Positions 15,817 through 25,091 are shown, counted from the stretch's first letter. The stretch: DNA of 64,000 nucleotides from Pseudomonas sp. BGr12 (GCF_030272895.1 NZ_JALRNF010000003.1:62001-126000); one strand, 5' to 3'. Made by a program: numbers and translations. Notes: generated by a model from the letters alone, not told the origin.

Positions 15817-16452
15817 ATGCCGCTGTCCAATGTTCATATCCTCCATGAGGATGACGCCATCCTGGTGGTCAACAAGCCGACCCTGCTGCTGTCCGTACCG
15901 GGCCGGGCCGACGACAACAAGGATTGCCTGATCACCCGCCTGCAGGAAAACGGCTACCCCGATGCCCTGATCGTCCACCGCCTGGACTGGGAGACCTCGG
16001 GGATCATCCTGCTGGCCCGTAACGCCGACAGTCACCGCGAACTGTCCCGGCAGTTCCACGACCGCGAGACCGAGAAGGCCTACACCGCCCTGTGCTGGGG
16101 CCAGCCGGCGCTGGACAGCGGCAGCATCGACCTGCCCCTGCGCTACGACCCGCCGACCAAGCCACGGCATGTGGTCGACCATGAGCAGGGCAAGCACGCC
16201 CTGACCTTCTGGCGCATCCTGGAACGCTGCGGCGACCATTGCCGGGTGGAGCTGACGCCGATTACCGGGCGTTCGCACCAGTTGCGCGTGCACATGCTGT
16301 CGATCGGTCATCCGCTGTTGGGCGATCGCCTGTATGCCAACCCTGAAGCACTGGCCGCCCATGAGCGACTGTGCCTGCATGCGAGCATGTTGAGCTTCAC
16401 CCACCCGGTTTCCGGGGAGCGTTTGCGCTTCGAGTGTCCGGCACCGTTCTGA
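15817..16452 (+). CDS. rluA: RluA-type rRNA/tRNA pseudouridine synthase
   Basis: A protein of 211 residues from the ATG at 15817, which matches the short, S4-less RluA class (about 210-220 residues). The catalytic motif is HRLDWETSG (Asp near residue 50). Other family blocks are ILVVNKPTLLLSVPG, ITGRSHQLRVHML and LLGDRLYA. RluA modifies U746 of 23S rRNA and U32 of several tRNAs. It follows minE in the conserved Pseudomonas order. An in-frame upstream extension to 15703 would be encoded by the REP and is rejected. Confidence 0.88.
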   Translation: MPLSNVHILHEDDAILVVNKPTLLLSVPGRADDNKDCLITRLQENGYPDALIVHRLDWETSGIILLARNADSHRELSRQFHDRETEKAYTALCWGQPALDSGSIDLPLRYDPPTKPRHVVDHEQGKHALTFWRILERCGDHCRVELTPITGRSHQLRVHMLSIGHPLLGDRLYANPEALAAHERLCLHASMLSFTHPVSGERLRFECPAPF

Positions 16453-16460
16453 TTGATCGC

Positions 16461-16518
16461 ATCGCGGGGCAAGCCCGCTCCTACACATGTGACCGTAGGA
16501 GCGGGCTTGCCCCGCGAT
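16461..16518. repeat. REP pair 4
   Basis: Inverted short-type REP copies at 16461-16485 and 16495-16518, immediately after the rluA stop. Confidence 0.9.
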
Positions 16519-16581
16519 AGCCTCACCACAAATCCCTCTTCAAGTACGCTAAACTCGCGCCACTGCTGTCTGGAGTGACCT

Positions 16582-17871
16582 ATGCGCGATGCACTGAACC
16601 AAGGCCTGATCGACTTCCTCAAGGCTTCCCCCACGCCGTTCCACGCCACTGCCGCCCTGGCCCAGCGCCTGGAAGCTGCCGGCTACCAGCGCCTTGACGA
16701 GCGCGACAGTTGGGCCACCGTGGCCGGTGGGCGCTACTACCTGACCCGCAACGACTCCTCGATCATCGCCTTCAAACTCGGCCGCCATTCGCCGCTGCTC
16801 GACGGCATCCGCCTGGTCGGCGCCCACACCGACAGCCCCTGCCTACGGGTCAAGCCGCAGCCGGAGCTGCAGCGCCAGGGCTTCTGGCAACTGGGTGTGG
16901 AAGTCTACGGCGGCGCCCTGCTCGCCCCCTGGTTCGACCGCGACCTGTCGCTGGCCGGGCGCGTGACCTTCCGCCGGGATGGCAAGGTCGAAAGCCAGCT
17001 GGTCGACTTCAAGCTGCCGATCGCGGTGATCCCGAACCTGGCGATCCACCTCAACCGCACCGCCAACGAAGGCTGGGCGATCAACCCGCAAACCGAGCTG
17101 CCGCCGATCCTGGCCCAGGTCGCCGGTGACGAGCGCGTTGATTTCCGCGCCCTGCTCACCGACCAGCTGGCCCGCGAGCACGACCTCAATGCCGACGTGG
17201 TGCTGGACTACGAGCTGAGCTTCTACGACACCCAGGGCGCCGCCCTGGTCGGCCTGAACGGCGAGTTCATCGCCGGTGCGCGCCTGGACAACCTGTTGTC
17301 CTGCTACGCCGGCCTGCAGGCGCTGCTCACTGCCGATAGCGACGAAACCTGCGTGCTGGTGTGCAACGACCACGAAGAGGTCGGCTCCTGCTCGGCCTGC
17401 GGTGCCGACGGCCCGATGCTCGAACAGACCCTGCGCCGCCTGCTGCCCGACGGCGACGATTACGTGCGCACCGTCCAGCGCTCGCTGCTGGTCTCGGCCG
17501 ACAACGCCCACGGCGTACACCCCAACTATGCCGACAAGCATGACGGCAATCATGGCCCCAAGCTCAACGCCGGGCCGGTGATCAAGGTCAACAACAACCA
17601 GCGCTACGCCACCAACAGCGAAACCGCCGGATTCTTCCGCCACCTGTGCATGGCCGAGGAAGTGCCGGTGCAGAGCTTCGTGGTGCGCAGCGACATGGGC
17701 TGTGGCTCGACCATCGGCCCGATCACCGCCAGCCACCTGGGCGTGCGTACTGTCGATATCGGCCTGCCGACCTTCGCCATGCACTCGATCCGCGAGCTGT
17801 GCGGCAGCCATGACCTGGCGCACCTGGTCAAGGTGTTGACGGCGTTCTATCGCACGCGCGAGCTGCCCTGA
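16582..17871 (+). CDS. apeB: M18 family aspartyl aminopeptidase
   Basis: A dinuclear zinc aminopeptidase of 429 residues. Motifs in order are [13 protein letters not shown] (first metal ligand and catalytic region, near residue 80), [19 protein letters not shown] (general base Glu and metal ligand, near 258), [13 protein letters not shown] and [13 protein letters not shown] metal-binding His lies near the end ([10 protein letters not shown]). It removes N-terminal acidic residues from peptides in the cytosol. It starts with ATG at 16582 after GGAGTGACC. It stands alone between two REP loci. Confidence 0.93.
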   Translation: MRDALNQGLIDFLKASPTPFHATAALAQRLEAAGYQRLDERDSWATVAGGRYYLTRNDSSIIAFKLGRHSPLLDGIRLVGAHTDSPCLRVKPQPELQRQGFWQLGVEVYGGALLAPWFDRDLSLAGRVTFRRDGKVESQLVDFKLPIAVIPNLAIHLNRTANEGWAINPQTELPPILAQVAGDERVDFRALLTDQLAREHDLNADVVLDYELSFYDTQGAALVGLNGEFIAGARLDNLLSCYAGLQALLTADSDETCVLVCNDHEEVGSCSACGADGPMLEQTLRRLLPDGDDYVRTVQRSLLVSADNAHGVHPNYADKHDGNHGPKLNAGPVIKVNNNQRYATNSETAGFFRHLCMAEEVPVQSFVVRSDMGCGSTIGPITASHLGVRTVDIGLPTFAMHSIRELCGSHDLAHLVKVLTAFYRTRELP

Positions 17872-17877
17872 CACCAC

Positions 17878-17921
17878 ATCGCGGGGCCAGCCCCCGCCGA
17901 CACGAGCGGGCTTGCCCCCCC
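17878..17921. repeat. Degenerate REP pair 5
   Basis: Recognisable REP arms with several substitutions (GCGGGGCCAGCCCCCGCC and GAGCGGGCTTGCCCCCCC). The stem is broken, unlike the other loci, so this is probably a decaying copy. Confidence 0.75.
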
Positions 17922-18008
17922 AATACCCCCGCCCAGACCCCCCACAAACCAGCGCCCGGCCCAAGCCGCTATGGTTGAACCCATCCCTTCAAGCCAAAGG
18001 ACCGCTGC

Positions 18009-18179
18009 ATGAGTCTGTCAGCCTTTCAATCCCTGTTCCTTCCGGTGATCGCCGGCCTGATCCTGCTGACCGTGGGCTTCAACATGCGTGACCGCAACAT
18101 CGGCGTGTTCATGATGTGGATCGGCACCCTGGGCATGATCGGCATCATGTGCTGGAAGATCCTCGAGAAACTCAACTGA
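18009..18179 (+). CDS. 56-residue two-helix membrane protein
   Basis: A short open frame with a good ribosome-binding site (AAAGGA nine bases before ATG). It encodes two hydrophobic helices: FLPVIAGLILLTVGF and IGVFMMWIGTLGMIGIMCW. A charged loop NMRDRNI lies between them. Codon use is like that of neighbouring genes (strong G/C third positions). It lies 48 bases upstream of the mechanosensitive channel gene on the same strand and may be cotranscribed. I know of no function. Confidence 0.65.
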   Translation: MSLSAFQSLFLPVIAGLILLTVGFNMRDRNIGVFMMWIGTLGMIGIMCWKILEKLN

Positions 18180-18227
18180 CAAATACACTACACTCCGGCG
18201 ATTGATCGTTTTGAGGTTGATTGACCG

Positions 18228-20378
18228 GTGCCTGCCTTCTTCCGCGTTTTAACCCTGCTGCTCGCCTTGTTCATCGTTGCCCCGGCCCACGCCGCCGGCC
18301 TGCCGGGCCTGCTCGGCGGCAGCAAGGCCCAACCCGAAGCCACGCAACCGCTCGGCCAGTCGCTGGACGAGGTGATCAAGACCCTGGAAAACGACCAGCA
18401 ACGCACCAAGCTGCTGGCGGACCTCAAGAAACTGCGCGACAGCACCAAACAGGCGCAGCCCGCCGCAGAACAAGGCGTGCTGGGCCTGATCGGCAGCACC
18501 TTCCATGAACTTGAGCAGCAGTTCAGCGGTGATGCCAGCCCGTTCAATCGCTGGACCCGGGAGCTGGAGCTGGCCCAGATCGAACTCCAGGCACGCCTGG
18601 TGCCCTTGCAGCAATGGCCGCCTATTCTCTTCGGTTTCGCCACCATCATCGCGGTCTGGAGCCTGCTGGCCTATGCCTTGAACTGGGTCGGCCATCGCGT
18701 GCGGCTGCGCTTCGGCCTGACCGAGGAACTGCCACAACACCCGCGCACCTGGGACCTGGTGCGCTTCGCCCTGCGCAAGCTCGGGCCCTGGCTGGTGGCG
18801 CTGATCATCACCGTCTACCTGAGCTTCGTCCTGCCCTCGTCGCTGGGCAAGTCGATAGCCATGGTCCTGGCTTATGCACTGGTGGTCGGCACCTGCTTCT
18901 CGGCCATCTGCGTCATCGCCTTTTCCCTGCTCGACGGCCCGCACCGCCATCGTGCCCTGTACATCCTTCGCCACCAGGCGTTCCGGCCGTTGTGGCTGAT
19001 CGGCAGCTTCGCCGCCTTCGGCGAGGCGATGAACGATCCGCGCATGGCCAATGCCCTGGGCGACCACCTGTCCCACAGCCTGGCGACCCTGGCCAATATC
19101 CTCGCGGCGCTGTCCACTGCCCTGTTCATCCTGCGCTTTCGGCGGCCTATCGCCCACCTGATCCGCAACCAGCCGCTGTCGCGGCGCCTGACCCGGCGGG
19201 CACTGAGCGACACCATCGAGATCCTCGGCACCTTCTGGTACCTGCCGGCGCTGGTATTGGTGGGGATTTCGCTGTTCGCCACCTTCGTTTCCGCCGGCGA
19301 TACCAGCACCGCCCTGCGCCAGTCGCTGATGTGCACGGTGCTGCTGATCCTGTGCATGGTCATCAACGGCCTGGTCCGCCGCCAGGGGCTCAAGCCACGC
19401 CGGGCCAATCGACGCTACGCCGAGTACGGTGAACGGCTGCGCAACTTCGGCTACGCCCTGGTGCACATGGCCATCTGGTTGTTGTTCATCGAACTGGGCC
19501 TGCGGGTCTGGGGCTTCTCGCTGATCACCTTCACCGAAGGTGAAGGCCATGATGTGGCGATGCGCCTGTTCGGCCTGGCCGGCACCCTGATTGCCGCCTG
19601 GCTGGTGTGGATCCTGGCCGACACCGCCGTGTACCACGCCCTCACCCGTTCGCGCAAAGGCCTGGCCAACACCCGTGCGCAGACCATGATGCCGCTGATC
19701 CGCAACGTGCTGTTCGTGGCGATTTTCATCATTGCGCTGATCGTCGCCCTGGCCAACATGGGCATGAACGTCACCCCGCTGCTGGCCGGTGCCGGTGTGA
19801 TCGGCCTGGCCATCGGCTTCGGCGCCCAGTCGCTGGTGGCCGACCTGATCACCGGCCTGTTCATCATCATCGAAGACTCGCTGGCCATTGACGACTATGT
19901 CGATGTCGGCGGCCACCTGGGCACGGTCGAGGGCCTGACCATCCGCACCGTGCGCCTGCGCGATATCGACGGCATCGTCCACACCATCCCGTTCAGCGAG
20001 ATCAAGAGCATCAAGAACTACTCCCGCGAGTTCGGCTACGCGATCTTCCGCATAGCCATCCCGCACAGCATGAATATCGACCAGGCCATCACCCTGATCC
20101 GCGATGTCGCGCAGAAGTTGCGCAACGACCCGTTGATGCGCCGCTTCATCTGGTCGCCGCTGGAATTGCAGGGGGTAGAAAGCTTCGAGTCGGGTTCGGC
20201 GATCCTGCGCGCCCGCTTCAAGACCGCACCGATCAGGCAATGGGAAGTGTCGCGAGCCTTCAACCTGGCGCTCAAGCGCCAGCTCGACGAGGCCGGACTG
20301 GACCTGGCGACGCCGCGGTTGTCGGTGCAGGTGATCACGGCCGGGGGGGCGAACTCCAGCGAGATGGCTGGCAGTTAG
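18228..20378 (+). CDS. Large MscS-family mechanosensitive channel (YbiO-like)
   Basis: A protein of 716 residues with a GTG start. A signal peptide (ALFIVAPAHAAG) is followed by a periplasmic, partly coiled-coil domain (residues about 30-130) and about ten membrane segments. The MscS core then has the pore-lining helix MNVTPLLAGAGVIGLAIGFGAQSLVADLITG (near residue 515). The beta domain follows with DDYVDVGGHLGTVEGLTIRTVRLRD and the C-terminal alpha/beta part. Such channels release solutes on hypo-osmotic shock. The size and periplasmic domain point to the YbiO/YjeP/MscK side of the family rather than small MscS. Confidence 0.9.
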   Translation: MPAFFRVLTLLLALFIVAPAHAAGLPGLLGGSKAQPEATQPLGQSLDEVIKTLENDQQRTKLLADLKKLRDSTKQAQPAAEQGVLGLIGSTFHELEQQFSGDASPFNRWTRELELAQIELQARLVPLQQWPPILFGFATIIAVWSLLAYALNWVGHRVRLRFGLTEELPQHPRTWDLVRFALRKLGPWLVALIITVYLSFVLPSSLGKSIAMVLAYALVVGTCFSAICVIAFSLLDGPHRHRALYILRHQAFRPLWLIGSFAAFGEAMNDPRMANALGDHLSHSLATLANILAALSTALFILRFRRPIAHLIRNQPLSRRLTRRALSDTIEILGTFWYLPALVLVGISLFATFVSAGDTSTALRQSLMCTVLLILCMVINGLVRRQGLKPRRANRRYAEYGERLRNFGYALVHMAIWLLFIELGLRVWGFSLITFTEGEGHDVAMRLFGLAGTLIAAWLVWILADTAVYHALTRSRKGLANTRAQTMMPLIRNVLFVAIFIIALIVALANMGMNVTPLLAGAGVIGLAIGFGAQSLVADLITGLFIIIEDSLAIDDYVDVGGHLGTVEGLTIRTVRLRDIDGIVHTIPFSEIKSIKNYSREFGYAIFRIAIPHSMNIDQAITLIRDVAQKLRNDPLMRRFIWSPLELQGVESFESGSAILRARFKTAPIRQWEVSRAFNLALKRQLDEAGLDLATPRLSVQVITAGGANSSEMAGS

Positions 20379-20383
20379 GCCTC

Positions 20384-20448
20384 ATCGCGGGGCAAGCCCG
20401 CTCCCACAGGATCATGATCGTCCTGTGGGAGCGGGCTTGCCCCGCGAT
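20384..20448. repeat. REP pair 6
   Basis: Two short-type REP arms with a near-perfect palindromic connection (AGGATCATGATCGTCCT), lying convergently between the channel gene and the GntR gene. Confidence 0.9.
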
Positions 20449-20461
20449 TAGGCCCCCAACA

Positions 20462-21175
20462 TCACCCCGCCTCGGCGCGGATGCGAATCGCATCATGGCG
20501 CCAATACTCAAGGTCACAATCGATCAGCCGGCCCTGCTGGTCGCTGTTGACCCGGGTGATGTGCAGGCCCGGACTGCCCGCTGACACCTTGAGCGCCGTG
20601 GCCGCCGCCACCGGCAAGGCGGTCGGCAGGATTTCGAAACGCACCCTGCCGTAAGCGATGCCATAGTGGCGGGCATAGAGTTCGGTCAGCGACTGACTGA
20701 GGTCGTGTTCAAGAATGCCCGGAAAATACTCGGGGTTGAGGTAGTGCTCGGCATACAGCACCGCCCGGCCATCGATCCGCCGCAGGCGACAGATCTGGAT
20801 CACACTCGACAGCGGCGCCAGCTGCAGCCGCGCGCACACCGCCGCAGTTGCCGGCTGCAAGCGCGCCGACAGCAGCTCGGTGTGCGCCTCGCGCCCCTGT
20901 TCACGCACCATGGCATGGAAGTGGCTGCGCTCGTTGAGGTCATAGGTCAACCGTTCGGGCGCGACGAACCAGCCCCGACGCTCCTCCCGATAGATCAGGC
21001 CACGCGCCTCCAGTTGCACCAGCGCCTCACGCAAGGTGATACGCGTGGTGTCGAACACCTCGCTCAACTTGCGTTCGGCCGGCAGCTTGCAGCCGGGCGA
21101 CAGGAGGCCATGCTCGATCTGCTCCTGCAGGGCATGACAGATAGCTGTTACTGCGCGGGGTGGCAGTGCTTGCAT
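20462..21175 (-). CDS. GntR/HutC-family regulator (UTRA domain), likely local repressor
   Basis: A protein of 237 residues starting at the ATG at 21175. The N-terminal winged helix (residues about 5-75) includes LPAERKLSEVFDTTRITLREALVQLEARGLIYREERRGWFV, typical of GntR. The C-terminal UTRA ligand domain (about 90-235) contains ICRLRRIDGRAVLYAEHYLNPEYFP. HutC/PhnF-type members sense small metabolites or phosphonate intermediates. It is divergent from the ABC importer operon at 21467-26081, and two operator-like palindromes lie in the shared intergenic region, so control of that operon is likely. Confidence 0.88.
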   Translation of the reverse strand: MQALPPRAVTAICHALQEQIEHGLLSPGCKLPAERKLSEVFDTTRITLREALVQLEARGLIYREERRGWFVAPERLTYDLNERSHFHAMVREQGREAHTELLSARLQPATAAVCARLQLAPLSSVIQICRLRRIDGRAVLYAEHYLNPEYFPGILEHDLSQSLTELYARHYGIAYGRVRFEILPTALPVAAATALKVSAGSPGLHITRVNSDQQGRLIDCDLEYWRHDAIRIRAEAG

Positions 21176-21189
21176 CAAAGGTTACCTAT

Positions 21190-21203
21190 CTGGACTAGTC
21201 CAG
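21190..21203. promoter_or_regulatory. Operator candidate 1 for the GntR regulator
   Basis: Perfect palindrome CTGGACTAGTCCAG, ending 15 bases before the regulator start codon. It resembles the TGG-TCTAGA-CCA type sites of HutC/PhnF regulators. Confidence 0.5.
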
Positions 21204-21389
21204 CACCGGTAGCGCGCACAAATTCGCGCCTCAGGGCCATGAGAATAGTGCAAGCCTAGGCACTGCAGATGAACCTCAGATGACAGCGACTCTGGTCTAC
21301 GCTTGGTTTTCAAGGGTGGCAACCGGGGCTGGCCCCTGGCCTGGACATCAAACTGTCATGCAACAGGCCTACCTTGGCTCGGGTATTGC

Positions 21390-21402
21390 TGACCTAGACC
21401 AA
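21390..21402. promoter_or_regulatory. Operator candidate 2 for the GntR regulator
   Basis: TGACCTAGACCAA, reading TTGGTCTAGGTCA on the other strand, 65 bases before the binding-protein start. It shares the CTAG centre and CCA arm with candidate 1. Confidence 0.45.
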
Positions 21403-21466
21403 CCGAATCGCAACAACGTCCAACACACCATTCGCGTTTTGCAAGGCACCCACCAAGGAGCTTCGG

Positions 21467-22531
21467 ATGAAACAGCTTTTTCTGGCCTCACTGCTCGGCT
21501 CGACCATTGCACTGTGTACCACGGCCATGGCCGCCGGCACCGACCTCAAGGCCCTGGAGGACGCCGCCCGCAAGGAAGGCGCCGTCAACAGCGTGGGCAT
21601 GCCCGATGCCTGGGCCAACTGGAAAGGCACCTGGGAAGACCTGGCCAAGAAGTACGGCCTCAAGCACATGGACACCGACATGAGTTCGGCCCAGGAAGTG
21701 GCCAAGTTCGACGCCGAGAAAGACAACGCCAGCGCCGACATCGGTGACGTCGGCGCCGCCTTCGGCCCGATTGCCGTGGCCAAGGGCGTGACCCAGCCGT
21801 ACAAGCCGAGCACCTGGGACCAGGTCCCAGCGTGGGCCAAGGACCAGGACGGCCACTGGGCCCTGGCCTATACCGGCACCATCGCCTTCATCATCAACAA
21901 GCAGTTGGTCAAGGAAGCGGATATCCCGAAATCCTGGCATGACCTGGAAAAAGGCAAGTACAAGGTCGCCATCGGCGACGTCGGTACCGCCGCCCAGGCC
22001 GCCAACGGCGTACTGGCCGCCGCCATTGCCTACAAGGGCGACGAGAAGAACATCGAACCGGGCCTGCAGCTATTTACCAAGCTGGCCCAGCAGAAGCGCC
22101 TGTCGCTGGCCAACCCGACCATCCAGACCCTGGAAAAGGGTGAGATCGAAGTCGGCGTGGTCTGGGACTTCAACGGTCTGGGCTACCGCCAGCAGATCGA
22201 CCCGAGTCGCTTTGAAGTGCTGATTCCCTCCGACGGCACGGTGATTTCCGGCTACACCACCATCATCAACAAATACGCCAAGAACCCCAACGCCGCCAAG
22301 CTGACCCGCGAGTACATCTTCAGCGACGCCGGGCAGACCAACCTGGCCCTGGGCCACGCCCGGCCGATCCGCGCCGAGCACCTGAAACTGCCGGCCGACG
22401 TGCAGGCCAAGCTGCTGCCCAACGAGCAGTACAAGGCCGCACAGCCGATCAAGGACGCCGCCGCCTGGGAAGCGACCTCCAAGGCACTGCCGCAGAAGTG
22501 GCAGGAGCAAGTGATCATCGAGATGGAGTAA
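21467..22531 (+). CDS. Periplasmic binding protein of an ABC importer, phosphonate/phosphoester-type candidate
   Basis: A protein of 354 residues with a signal peptide (MKQLFLASLLGSTIALCTTAMA). It belongs to the iron/sulfate/polyamine-like binding-protein fold: DLKALEDAARKEGAVNSVGMPDAW at the mature start, then SADIGDVGAAFGP, GTIAFIINKQLV and GEIEVGVVWDFNG. The Shine-Dalgarno sequence AAGGAG precedes the ATG. It is the first gene of an operon that continues with a phosphatase-superfamily enzyme, two permeases and an ATPase. A long-type REP pair lies between it and the next gene. The ligand is not known; related sets in other bacteria import 2-aminoethylphosphonate or other phosphorus compounds. 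Confidence 0.82.
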   Translation: MKQLFLASLLGSTIALCTTAMAAGTDLKALEDAARKEGAVNSVGMPDAWANWKGTWEDLAKKYGLKHMDTDMSSAQEVAKFDAEKDNASADIGDVGAAFGPIAVAKGVTQPYKPSTWDQVPAWAKDQDGHWALAYTGTIAFIINKQLVKEADIPKSWHDLEKGKYKVAIGDVGTAAQAANGVLAAAIAYKGDEKNIEPGLQLFTKLAQQKRLSLANPTIQTLEKGEIEVGVVWDFNGLGYRQQIDPSRFEVLIPSDGTVISGYTTIINKYAKNPNAAKLTREYIFSDAGQTNLALGHARPIRAEHLKLPADVQAKLLPNEQYKAAQPIKDAAAWEATSKALPQKWQEQVIIEME

Positions 22532-22536
22532 GCCCT

Positions 22537-22631
22537 ATCGCGGGGCAAGTCGAGTCGTCGCACCGCCGCTCCCACAGGTAAATTATGATCCTGTGGGAGC
22601 GGCGGTGCGACGACTCGACTTGCCCCGCGAT
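22537..22631. repeat. REP pair 7 (both arms long-type)
   Basis: Two 40-41 base arms carrying the extra GCGGTGCGACGACTCGAC segment in inverse orientation, forming a long hairpin inside the ABC operon between the binding-protein and enzyme genes. It could give differential expression of the binding protein. Confidence 0.9.
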
Positions 22632-22660
22632 GCGCTCACCGCGAAACCGGAGTAGTAACC

Positions 22661-23467
22661 ATGAACCACAACGTCATCCTGGTCCTGCTCGATGGTCTCA
22701 ACCACCAGGTCGCGCACCACGCCATGGGCCACCTGCATGCCTATGTCGAGGCCGACCGCGCCGCCCTGTACCGGATCGAGTGCGAACTGCCGTCGCTGTC
22801 GCGGCCGCTGTACGAATGCATCCTCACCGGCGTCGCCCCCATCGACAGTGGCATCGTCCACAACAACGTCACCCGCCTGTCCACCGAGCGCAGCGTGTTC
22901 CACTACGCCCGCGAAGCCGGCCTGGGCACCGCGGCGGCGGCCTATCACTGGATCAGCGAGCTGTACAACCGCTCGCCCTTCGACCCGCTGCGCGACCGCC
23001 ACACCCATGCACCCAAGCTGCCGATCCAGCATGGCCTGTTCTATTACGCCGATCACTACCCCGACTCGCACCTGTTCGCCGATGCCGAGTACCTGCGCCG
23101 TCGCCATGCGCCGAACTTCCTCCTGGTGCATCCGATGAACATCGATGACGCCGGCCACCGCCATGGCCTGGACAGCAGCCAGTACCGCAACAGCGCCCGC
23201 AGCGCCGACATTCTCCTGGCCGACTACCTGCGCACCTGGCTCGACGAGGGCTACCAGGTACTGGTGACCGCCGACCACGGCATGAACAACGACCGCTCGC
23301 ACAACGGCCTGCTGGCCGAGGAACGCGAAGTGCCGCTGTTCGTCTTCGGCGACGCCTTCAGCCTCGACCCTGCGGCCAAGCCGTTGCAGACCGAACTGTG
23401 CGGTACTATCTGCGAGCTGCTCGGCGTGCCCCACGACAAACCGGTGTGCCGGGAGCTGCTCAAGTGA
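22661..23467 (+). CDS. Cytoplasmic alkaline-phosphatase-superfamily phosphodiesterase/phosphonate hydrolase candidate
   Basis: A protein of 268 residues without a signal peptide. The superfamily metal sites are visible: Asp11 in LVLLDGLN, then NIDDAGHRHG (Asp and His), VTADHGMNND (Asp-His pair) and a late His in SHNG. The nucleophile position, aligned through the following ILTG, is Ser47 (SLSRPLYECILTG) instead of the usual Thr of nucleotide pyrophosphatases and phosphonoacetate hydrolase. It is encoded inside an ABC importer operon, and its stop overlaps the next start (GTGA), so it probably cleaves the imported compound. The substrate is unknown. Confidence 0.78.
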   Translation: MNHNVILVLLDGLNHQVAHHAMGHLHAYVEADRAALYRIECELPSLSRPLYECILTGVAPIDSGIVHNNVTRLSTERSVFHYAREAGLGTAAAAYHWISELYNRSPFDPLRDRHTHAPKLPIQHGLFYYADHYPDSHLFADAEYLRRRHAPNFLLVHPMNIDDAGHRHGLDSSQYRNSARSADILLADYLRTWLDEGYQVLVTADHGMNNDRSHNGLLAEEREVPLFVFGDAFSLDPAAKPLQTELCGTICELLGVPHDKPVCRELLK

Positions 23468-24306
23468 ATTCAATCAAACGCAGCCGCGCGCTGGCGTCGC
23501 TGTGCCTGCTGCCCTTTGCCCTGTTCTTCATCATTTTCCAGATCGCCCCGCTGGCCTGGGTCGCCCTCCACAGCCTGCAGGCCGAAAGCGGCTGGGGCCT
23601 GGCCAACTTCAGCAAGGTGATCAGCTCCAAGTTCTATCGCCAGGCGATCCAGCACAGCCTGGAGATCAGCTTCTGGTCGAGCCTGTTCGGCATCCTCATC
23701 GCCATCCTCGGCAGCTATTCGCTGCGCAAGGTCGACTCGCGCCTGCGCGATTTCGTCAACGCCTTCGCCAACATGACCAGCAACTTCGCCGGGGTGCCAC
23801 TGGCCTTTGCCTTCATCATCCTGCTCGGCTTCAACGGCGCGCTGACCCTGCTGCTGAAACAGGCCGGCATCATCGAGGACTTCAACCTCTACTCGAAAAC
23901 CGGCCTGATCATTCTCTACACCTACTTCCAGATCCCCCTGGGCGTGCTGCTGCTCTACCCGGCCTTCGATGCCCTGCGCGAAGACTGGCGCGAGTCGGCC
24001 GAACTGCTCGGCGCCAATGCATGGCAATACTGGCGGCACATCGGCCTGCCGGTGATGACCCCGGCCCTGTTGGGCACCTTCGTGATTCTCCTGGCCAACG
24101 CCCTGGGCGCCTATGCCACGGTCTATGCGCTGACCACCGGCAACTTCAACGTGCTGCCGATCCGCATCGCCGCGCTGGTGGCCGGGGACATTTCCCTGGA
24201 CCCGAACCTGGCCAGTGCCCTGGCGATGATCCTGGTAGGCCTGATGACCCTGGTGACCTGCATCCATCAATGGCTGTTGAAGAGGAGCTACCATGTCGCG
24301 CGCTGA
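23464..24306 (+). CDS. ABC importer permease 1
   Basis: A protein of 280 residues with a GTG start whose last bases overlap the upstream stop (GTGA). Six hydrophobic helices are visible. The binding-protein-dependent permease motif lies near residue 180 (ALREDWRESAELLGANAWQYWRHIGLPVMTP), where the EAA loop contacts the ATPase. It overlaps permease 2 by 14 bases. Together with permease 2 it forms the membrane channel of the importer. Confidence 0.9.
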   Translation: MNSIKRSRALASLCLLPFALFFIIFQIAPLAWVALHSLQAESGWGLANFSKVISSKFYRQAIQHSLEISFWSSLFGILIAILGSYSLRKVDSRLRDFVNAFANMTSNFAGVPLAFAFIILLGFNGALTLLLKQAGIIEDFNLYSKTGLIILYTYFQIPLGVLLLYPAFDALREDWRESAELLGANAWQYWRHIGLPVMTPALLGTFVILLANALGAYATVYALTTGNFNVLPIRIAALVAGDISLDPNLASALAMILVGLMTLVTCIHQWLLKRSYHVAR

Positions 24307-25090
24307 AACAGGCCCGAGCCGCCTCTACCACCGCTTGGTGGTCTATCTGCTGTTCCTGATCCTGCTGCTGCCGCTGGCCGGCACCCTGCTCTACTCGCTG
24401 GCCACCAGCTGGTCGGCGAGCCTGCTGCCCAGCGGCCTGACCTTCAAGTGGTACCTGGCGCTGTGGAGCGATCCGCGCTTCCTCGCCGCCTTCGGCCAGT
24501 CGCTTTTGGTCTGCGTCGGTGCCCTGCTGCTGTCGGTGCTGCTGATCCTGCCGTTGCTGTTCGTGGTCCACTACCACTTCCCACGGCTCGATGCGCTGAT
24601 GAACATCCTCATCCTGCTGCCCTTCGCGGTGCCGCCGGTGGTGTCCTCGGTGGGCCTGCTGCAACTGTATGGCTCGGGGCCCATGGCCATGGTCGGCACG
24701 CCGTGGATCCTGATCGGCTGCTACTTCACCGTGGCCCTGCCGTTCATGTACCGGGCCATCACCAACAACCTGCAGGCGATCAACCTGCGCGACCTGATGG
24801 ACGCCGCCCAGCTGCTGGGCGCCAGTACCTTCCAGGCCGCGTTCCTGGTGGTGCTGCCGAACCTGCGCAAGGGCCTGCTGGTGGCCTTGCTGCTGTCGTT
24901 CTCGTTCCTGTTCGGCGAGTTCGTTTTCGCCAACCTGCTGGTGGGCACCCGCTACGAGACCCTGCAGGTGTACCTGAACAACATGCGCAACAGCAGCGGC
25001 CACTTCAACAGTGCCCTGGTGATTTCCTATTTCCTCTTCGTGCTGGTGCTGACCTGGGCAGCCAACCGCCTGAACAAGGACAAGTCCTGA
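24293..25090 (+). CDS. ABC importer permease 2
   Basis: A protein of 265 residues with six membrane segments. The EAA-loop equivalent reads LRDLMDAAQLLGASTFQAAFLVVLPNLRKG, near residue 165. It starts inside the end of permease 1 (AGGAGCTACC before ATG) and is followed by the ATPase gene after one base. This type II arrangement with two distinct permeases is that of sulfate, polyamine and phosphonate-like importers. Confidence 0.9.
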   Translation: MSRAETGPSRLYHRLVVYLLFLILLLPLAGTLLYSLATSWSASLLPSGLTFKWYLALWSDPRFLAAFGQSLLVCVGALLLSVLLILPLLFVVHYHFPRLDALMNILILLPFAVPPVVSSVGLLQLYGSGPMAMVGTPWILIGCYFTVALPFMYRAITNNLQAINLRDLMDAAQLLGASTFQAAFLVVLPNLRKGLLVALLLSFSFLFGEFVFANLLVGTRYETLQVYLNNMRNSSGHFNSALVISYFLFVLVLTWAANRLNKDKS

Positions 25091-25091
25091 T

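Noticed and set aside
20240..20584. Coding frame across the REP between mscS and the GntR gene
   Set aside because: It consists of REP sequence and antisense of the regulator; no ribosome-binding site.
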